Shown piece after piece: positions 8,420 through 12,946 of a DNA stretch of 12,946 nucleotides (its first letter is position 1; each line of letters opens with the position of its first letter). The DNA comes from an uncultured Bacteroidales bacterium (lineage in GTDB: Bacteria; Bacteroidota; Bacteroidia; Bacteroidales; UBA932). The translations under genes were made by a program, and so were the position numbers. The stretch lies in contig CABQAB010000027.1 of NCBI GenBank assembly GCA_902461985.1, positions 1 through 12,946 on the forward strand, in the 5' to 3' direction. Below the pieces are notes generated by a model. That model saw nothing but the letters and a program-made list of their open reading frames with translations. It searched no databases and had not been told where the DNA came from.

Positions 8420-10867
8420 ATGAAGATATTTCAGAAACTCACCCTTGTATTTGCCTGTGCGGCGGTTTTCATTCAGGAGGCCGAGGCCCAGAACGTGTGG
8501 CGCGAATATGCGTTCGACAATTTCAGACGCTATTCGGAGGAAGCCGCAGAGGCGAAATTGACAAAAGAGCAGGAGAAAGGAATAAAGTTCTTCCGTGAAC
8601 GCTATGCCGCTACGGCTTACAGAGGCTTTGAACTCCGCAAGGAGGAAATGGCCGTGGAACTTCTTGTCGCCAACATAAATGACGAGGGACGTTTCATGGA
8701 TATGATAGCCGAAGAAGAGGAAGTCATGAAAGGCAGGGACCAGAATAAAATAGGCCAGCATCTTACCAGGGCTTTTTTCCGTATATGGAAAATCGCCGAG
8801 GAGTTCCGTGCCGACCGCTATGGCTTTTCCCTGGACAGGGATGTGCTTGAGAAATGCCAGAAGGCTGTTCTGTATTATGGGGATCTGGAGGTGAGCCGCA
8901 GCAACAAGGTTTCCCGTTTCCATGCTTCATGTTTCGCCATCCCTACTGCCGCTGTAAATGTCTATTTCTGTTTTCTCAAACTTATGGACAAGGTTGAGGC
9001 GGGCAAGAGCAAGGACAGGCTTTTGAACGATACCCATGATATGCTTATGGCCCTGGGGCTTCAGGCATGGACCCAGCCGCTCCGAAATGATTTCACTGAT
9101 GAAGACGTGGTTCAGGTGGACCGTTTCCGCAACCATGTGTGGTGGGTCGGCGGAAATGCCCTCGCCTACCGTTCGCTTCTTCCGGTTGCGGCAATGTACA
9201 GGAATGTCGAGATGATTGAACTGTTGAGCTATGTGGCAAGCCACGGCATAGGAAGGACTTCCCAGAACACCTATGCGGACGCTTTCTGGACCGAAGGATG
9301 CACGGAGGACGGAGCGGGCTGGGGACACGGTATGCAATGTCTGGTATGGGGCTATCCTATAGACGGGAACCTCAATGCCATGTCCATGCTCACTTCTCTT
9401 CAGGGCAGTCCGTGGGAATCAGGACTCAGCGCCGACAATGTCGAGACCCTTTTCAATTTCATAGAGGGCAACAGCTGGTATTACTATAAAGGCTACACCA
9501 TTCCTTTCCTCGACAGGATGACTTCGGAATATAAAAGTGAAACTAAGGATATCCGTACCCTTCCTATGGTAAAGCAGATGCTTAATGACTGGTCAGATTC
9601 TTTCAGCGGCAGACAGAGAAGCGAACTCAGCCAGTTCATGAAAGAGGCCGGGAAAAGGAATATCAATATGGAAGGCTATCCTGAAGGGGTATATTCCGGC
9701 ACGCGCTGGTTTTTCAACAATGATGACCTGATCAAGAAGAACAGCCGCTACCATATTATGGTGAATATGTCTTCAGTGCGTTGCGACGGACTCGAAAGTG
9801 CTTCAGGCTTTGCGGATTCCTATAATTTCTATCCTACGGACGGCATGACACTTTTCCAGAAAAGCGGAGATGAGTACAGGACTATGGTCGGAGCGTGGGA
9901 TGTGACTGCGACTCCGGGTGTCACTGCGCGTGAAGGTATGGACAGACTGACTCCGGTAACCAACTGGAGGGGATATTGCAGCCTTCATAATTTCGCCGGG
10001 GCGGCTACCGGAGGCGGGGAGAACGCCGTCGCGGGATATGATTTCGAGAAGATGAACGCTTCCCTGAAGGAAAAGGTCAATGACAGGGGCAATAATGACG
10101 GAAAGAATCCTGTACTGTACGGTGTCCGTGCCCGCAAGTCATGGTTCATGTTCGGAGACTATATGCTCGCGCTCGGAGCGGGTATTGAAAACCTTGAACC
10201 AGAGCAGGAAGGCACTATCAGGACTACTATCGACAACACTGCAATCGAAAGCGACGTGTTCATACTCCAGAGGGGAAGGGCTATTCCGATGAGAGGCGGC
10301 GTGTGGTCGTTCAAAGTGAACGACAATCCTGTCTGGGTGGCTCAGAAAGGCAAATTCGCATACACTATACTGCCTGAATACACTAAGGATGCCTATTTCT
10401 CGATTGAAACTCTCCAGACCGACTGGAACAGGTACAATGAGGCGAACAGCGAGAAGAAGGATCTGCCCTCTTCGGTAAACGCCCTCAGGTTGTGGGTGGA
10501 CCATGGAAGGAATGTCACGAACGGCAGCTACGGTTATGTGGTCTATGCCGGGGATGAATTCCCTGATGAGAAACTGCCTTTCAGGGTGCTGCGCAATGAT
10601 ACGGCTGTCCAGGCCGCTGCTGCCGATGACGGCAGGACTGTCGGGGCCGTATTCTATGACTCTTCGGCCGTTCTGGATGCTGGCGGAGTGAATCTTTCCG
10701 TGTCGGCTCCATGCGTGGTGATGATTGACGGCGGCAGGCTCTCCGTCACAGATGCCAGGATGGATGCTTCGCTGGCGGAAATCACCGTCACTTACGGAGG
10801 CAGGAGCGTTTCCGTGCCTATGCCTCAGGGAGGACTCTGCGGCAAGGCGGTTACTGTGTCATTTTGA
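8420..10867 (+). CDS. Divergent polysaccharide lyase family 8 (PL8) enzyme
   Basis: 815 residues, in the usual PL8 size range (chondroitin AC/ABC, hyaluronate and xanthan lyases), which cleave uronic-acid glycans by beta-elimination. A signal peptide with likely cleavage after Ala23 (AEA before Gln24) and no lipobox point to the periplasm. Residues about 24-390 fit the alpha/alpha toroid. The key stretch DGAGWGHG...WGY places His303 and Tyr312 nine residues apart, exactly as His225/Tyr234 of Pedobacter chondroitin AC lyase. Arg366 lies 54 after the Tyr, as Arg288 does. N246 or N238 could be the carboxylate-neutralising Asn. Residues about 425-710 fit the central beta-sandwich (WFFNNDD at 430, NMSSVR at 449, YPTDGMTLF at 471). 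Residues about 717-800 fit the C-terminal lyase_8 domain (FRVLRNDTAVQAA). Substitutions around the active site make the substrate uncertain. Confidence 0.88.
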   Translation: MKIFQKLTLVFACAAVFIQEAEAQNVWREYAFDNFRRYSEEAAEAKLTKEQEKGIKFFRERYAATAYRGFELRKEEMAVELLVANINDEGRFMDMIAEEEEVMKGRDQNKIGQHLTRAFFRIWKIAEEFRADRYGFSLDRDVLEKCQKAVLYYGDLEVSRSNKVSRFHASCFAIPTAAVNVYFCFLKLMDKVEAGKSKDRLLNDTHDMLMALGLQAWTQPLRNDFTDEDVVQVDRFRNHVWWVGGNALAYRSLLPVAAMYRNVEMIELLSYVASHGIGRTSQNTYADAFWTEGCTEDGAGWGHGMQCLVWGYPIDGNLNAMSMLTSLQGSPWESGLSADNVETLFNFIEGNSWYYYKGYTIPFLDRMTSEYKSETKDIRTLPMVKQMLNDWSDSFSGRQRSELSQFMKEAGKRNINMEGYPEGVYSGTRWFFNNDDLIKKNSRYHIMVNMSSVRCDGLESASGFADSYNFYPTDGMTLFQKSGDEYRTMVGAWDVTATPGVTAREGMDRLTPVTNWRGYCSLHNFAGAATGGGENAVAGYDFEKMNASLKEKVNDRGNNDGKNPVLYGVRARKSWFMFGDYMLALGAGIENLEPEQEGTIRTTIDNTAIESDVFILQRGRAIPMRGGVWSFKVNDNPVWVAQKGKFAYTILPEYTKDAYFSIETLQTDWNRYNEANSEKKDLPSSVNALRLWVDHGRNVTNGSYGYVVYAGDEFPDEKLPFRVLRNDTAVQAAAADDGRTVGAVFYDSSAVLDAGGVNLSVSAPCVVMIDGGRLSVTDARMDASLAEITVTYGGRSVSVPMPQGGLCGKAVTVSF

Positions 10868-10881
10868 TTGTAATGTCATAT

Positions 10882-12612
10882 ATGGAAAAATATTTACCGT
10901 ACTCTTTCGCTGCGTGCCTGCTGATGGCCTGCACCCCCGCCTGGCAGCCTGAACCCGACGATAACGGCGGCAAGCCGGATAACGGAGACCAAATCTATGA
11001 CACCGCCTGGGAGAATTTCGTCCATAAGACCGATAAGAATATACTTCCGGATTTTTCCTATGCCGGTTATCGTCATGGAGAAGAAGCCCCTACCGAAATC
11101 TGGGACTTGGGCTACAGGAAATACGACGTCACAGACTACGGTGCAGTTCCTGACGATGACAAATCTGACCGTCAGGCGTTTCTCGATGCCATAGACGCAG
11201 CATTCAGCAACAGTAACAAGCCGAGCGGCAAGGTCTGGACAACCGCAGGCAACGGCGGCACCATATACACGCCCTCCAAAAACAGGGTCAATGCCATAAT
11301 CTATTTTCCTGCCGGCAATTACATCCTCTATGACAAGGAAACCGATGCCGTGCTCGGCAAGTCCCAGACCATTGAAATCCGCGGCGGAAATATAGTTCTG
11401 GCGGGAGCGGGACGGGACAGGACCTCCATCGAAATGAAGAGTGCCTACGAACCGCTTTCAGGGACATACGGCGACTATGCCGGGGATATGCTCAGGTTCA
11501 GGCACTGGACCGGCTATGCTGAAAAGGCGGATTTGGCTGCAGATGCTTTCAAAGGCGATTTTTCGGTCGAACTGTCTTCAGTAAGCGGACTTTCTTCCGG
11601 CCAGTGGGTCGCTCTGACTTTAGGCGATGCGGACGCCGGAAGCAGGGGTAACAACGACCCTGCGGTCATTGCGAAGACTCTGGCTCCTTTCAAACTGGAA
11701 AGCCGGATGACCCGGCTGAAAGACATAGGTGTCATCGGAGTGGAAGTCCATCAGATTTCGTCAATCAACGGAAATACGGTCAAGTTCAGGGAACCTCTGC
11801 TGAGGGATGTCAAGGCTTCATGGGGCTGGAAGCTTTCAACCTATAGTTACTATGAAAATGTAGGAGTCGAGGATCTCTCGTTCATCGGGCACGCCAGACC
11901 TGAATTCGTGCACGGACAGTGGACCGAGAATTCGGAATACGGCCCTCTTTCCTTTATGCGGGTGCTGAATTCATGGGTGCGGAGGGTCGGTTTCCACAGC
12001 GTGACTTCTGCAATTTCATTCGCTAACAGTGCCTATTGTTCCGCCTACGACATCACCATTGACGGCAACAGGGGACATACGGCAATCAATGCCGCAAGGT
12101 CTTCAAGGCTGTTTTTCGGAAAGACAGAAGATTTCAGCAATGCTTATGGAATCAAGGGAGCAGGCCAGCACCATGCCAACGGGGTGTCCAAATGGTCCAA
12201 CGGTACGGTTATCTGGAACTGCGAGTGGGGAACGGACTCTAATTTCGAGTCTCATGCGACCCAGCCGCGTGCCACCTTGTATGACTGCTGCAAAGGCGGA
12301 TTCCTCAGAGGACATCAGGGAGGTGCGGATTCGGAACTGCCGAACCATCTGGACGACCTCGTCCTATGGAATTTCGAAGCTACGAATGTAGGCGGCGGTA
12401 CTGACAACTGGCTATGGTGGGGGCCTGAAACGCATTGGCGGTTCCTCCCGCCTTCAATTGTCGGATTCCATGGCGCGGAGGTGCATTTCAATCCTGACGA
12501 GGTGAAACTCAATGAGAGCCCGGGAGTTCCCGTCGAACCGCTCTCACTCTATGAGGCCCAGCTCCAGCTTCGTCTCGGATATGTTCCTTCATGGCTCATC
12601 GAATTGGAATAA
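10882..12612 (+). CDS. Beta-helix lipoprotein resembling DUF4955/PL29-type lyases
   Basis: 576 residues from the ATG at 10882. I chose this start because it gives a compact signal peptide with lipobox LMAC (Cys17) and a 14-base gap, like neighbouring junctions. ATG 10873 adds three residues; a TTG at 10864 overlapping the upstream stop is less likely. After the Cys comes a flexible Asp/Gly/Asn-rich linker (26-37), usual for surface-exposed lipoproteins. Residues about 80-190 resemble a pectate-lyase-superfamily beta-helix start: YDVTDYGAVPDDDKSDRQAF, then GGTIYTPS, IIYFPAGNYIL and IVLAGAGRDRTSIEM. Candidate active-site residues cluster at His430-His431 (GQHHANG) and Glu456, His458, Arg463 (ESHATQPRATLYD), with H478 nearby. 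The C-terminus is Trp-rich (NWLWWGPETHWR, 509-520). I recall DUF4955 and BT3328 (PL29, chondroitin lyase) as similar, but cannot verify that here. A surface endo-lyase is the inferred role. Confidence 0.78.
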   Translation: MEKYLPYSFAACLLMACTPAWQPEPDDNGGKPDNGDQIYDTAWENFVHKTDKNILPDFSYAGYRHGEEAPTEIWDLGYRKYDVTDYGAVPDDDKSDRQAFLDAIDAAFSNSNKPSGKVWTTAGNGGTIYTPSKNRVNAIIYFPAGNYILYDKETDAVLGKSQTIEIRGGNIVLAGAGRDRTSIEMKSAYEPLSGTYGDYAGDMLRFRHWTGYAEKADLAADAFKGDFSVELSSVSGLSSGQWVALTLGDADAGSRGNNDPAVIAKTLAPFKLESRMTRLKDIGVIGVEVHQISSINGNTVKFREPLLRDVKASWGWKLSTYSYYENVGVEDLSFIGHARPEFVHGQWTENSEYGPLSFMRVLNSWVRRVGFHSVTSAISFANSAYCSAYDITIDGNRGHTAINAARSSRLFFGKTEDFSNAYGIKGAGQHHANGVSKWSNGTVIWNCEWGTDSNFESHATQPRATLYDCCKGGFLRGHQGGADSELPNHLDDLVLWNFEATNVGGGTDNWLWWGPETHWRFLPPSIVGFHGAEVHFNPDEVKLNESPGVPVEPLSLYEAQLQLRLGYVPSWLIELE

Positions 12613-12617
12613 TTGGT

Positions 12618-12946
12618 ATGAACAGAGTATTGACGATATTCCTTCTGCTTGTTCTTCCCCTCTTCGCATCAGCGGGAGAGCGGGAGCGTCAGCTGTCCAT
12701 GGAAAATCTCAGGAAATACGACTGTGTGGGCGAACTGTGTGCAGATGCTTCGAAGGTGCAGGCCATAGAGGACTACAGGCATTATTTTGCCGCCAATCCA
12801 TATCGCATAGACAAGCAGATAGCAGGCATGGACTGCAGAGACTGTCTGCCGTTGCTTCAGGCAGACGGCCGTTTCTCCGATTTGAAGGACGAGGACTTAT
12901 GTAAAGGCGAGGACGGTCATGCGGCGAACAGTGCCGTGGGGATAGT
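12618..12946 (+). CDS. Exported protein, probable second PL8-type lyase (3'-truncated)
   Basis: The ATG lies 5 bases after the previous stop, and the frame stays open to the window end, giving 109 residues. The start encodes a clear signal peptide with likely cleavage after Ala19 (ASA before Gly20) and no lipobox, so a periplasmic protein is expected. At residues 79-88, LLQADGRFSDL resembles both NINDEGRFMDM (86-95) of the upstream PL8 enzyme and the L.pDGsWsD element that opens the helical toroid in PL8-type lyases. A spaced acidic stretch and AANSAVGIV follow, where those enzymes have their first toroid helix. Five Cys (36, 41, 73, 76, 95) in the visible part are unusual for a PL8 enzyme. 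The catalytic region lies outside the window, so another toroid lyase family, for example a heparinase II/III type, is possible. Confidence 0.7.
   Translation, partial: MNRVLTIFLLLVLPLFASAGERERQLSMENLRKYDCVGELCADASKVQAIEDYRHYFAANPYRIDKQIAGMDCRDCLPLLQADGRFSDLKDEDLCKGEDGHAANSAVGI

Noticed and set aside
7643..8923. Long antisense reading frame (426 codons, - strand)
   Set aside because: It overlaps the DUF5017-like gene and the start of the PL8 gene, both of which have recognisable products, signal peptides and tight operon spacing. The antisense translation shows no family motif and looks like a by-product of codon bias on the coding strand.
10864..10881. TTG at 10864 or ATG at 10873 as start of the beta-helix gene
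   Set aside because: TTG overlaps the upstream stop and adds nothing recognisable. ATG 10873 is possible but puts an extra MSY before the compact MEKYLPYSF lipoprotein signal. I kept 10882 with low certainty on the exact start.
12512..12904. Forward reading frame (130 codons) across the end of the beta-helix gene
   Set aside because: It is out of frame with two supported genes. The frame starting at 12618 gives a proper signal peptide and a lyase-like motif and stays open to the window end.

Overview
This window is the interior of a polysaccharide utilisation locus (PUL) from a member of the Bacteroidota, most likely Bacteroidales. The evidence is a SusC/SusD pair, Bacteroidota-type lipoprotein signals (short n-region, hydrophobic stretch, lipobox such as AMAC, FASC, FAAC or LMAC), fimbrillin-type proteins, and A-rich or weak ribosome binding sites. 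GC looks close to 50% by eye. I cannot fix the genus; a gut or rumen Bacteroidales is the natural guess.

Layout: eight genes, all on the + strand, separated by only 3 to 15 bases, so they look like part of one operon that runs past both ends. (1) 1-981, 5'-truncated, and (2) 997-2640, tandem paralogues with a fimbrillin-like part followed by a jelly-roll-like C-terminal module. (3) 2653-5817, SusC-family TonB-dependent transporter. (4) 5822-7456, SusD-family glycan-binding lipoprotein. (5) 7460-8407, DUF5017-like lipoprotein, probably a second surface glycan-binding protein. (6) 8420-10867, divergent polysaccharide lyase family 8 (PL8) enzyme with a signal peptidase I signal. (7) 10882-12612, large beta-helix lipoprotein resembling DUF4955/PL29-type proteins. 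(8) 12618-12946, 3'-truncated exported protein whose start resembles the N-terminus of a second PL8-type lyase. No stretch longer than 15 bases lacks a gene; there are no RNA genes, insertion sequences, CRISPR arrays or terminators.

Working model (inference): lipoproteins 2, 4, 5 and probably 1 bind a uronic-acid-containing polysaccharide at the cell surface. The lipid-anchored beta-helix protein cuts it there, SusC/SusD import the oligosaccharides, and one or two soluble PL8-type lyases break them down in the periplasm. The order SusC-SusD-DUF5017-lyases recalls, from memory, the Bacteroides thetaiotaomicron chondroitin/hyaluronan locus (BT3332-BT3324, including PL8 BT3324 and PL29 BT3328). 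A glycosaminoglycan-like substrate is therefore the first hypothesis. No sulfatase, GH88 or regulator lies in the window to confirm it.

The least-described part is the head of the operon: two fimbrillin-like proteins carrying a conserved, aromatic-rich C-terminal module of about 220 residues that I cannot assign to a known family, placed where a PUL usually starts with susC.
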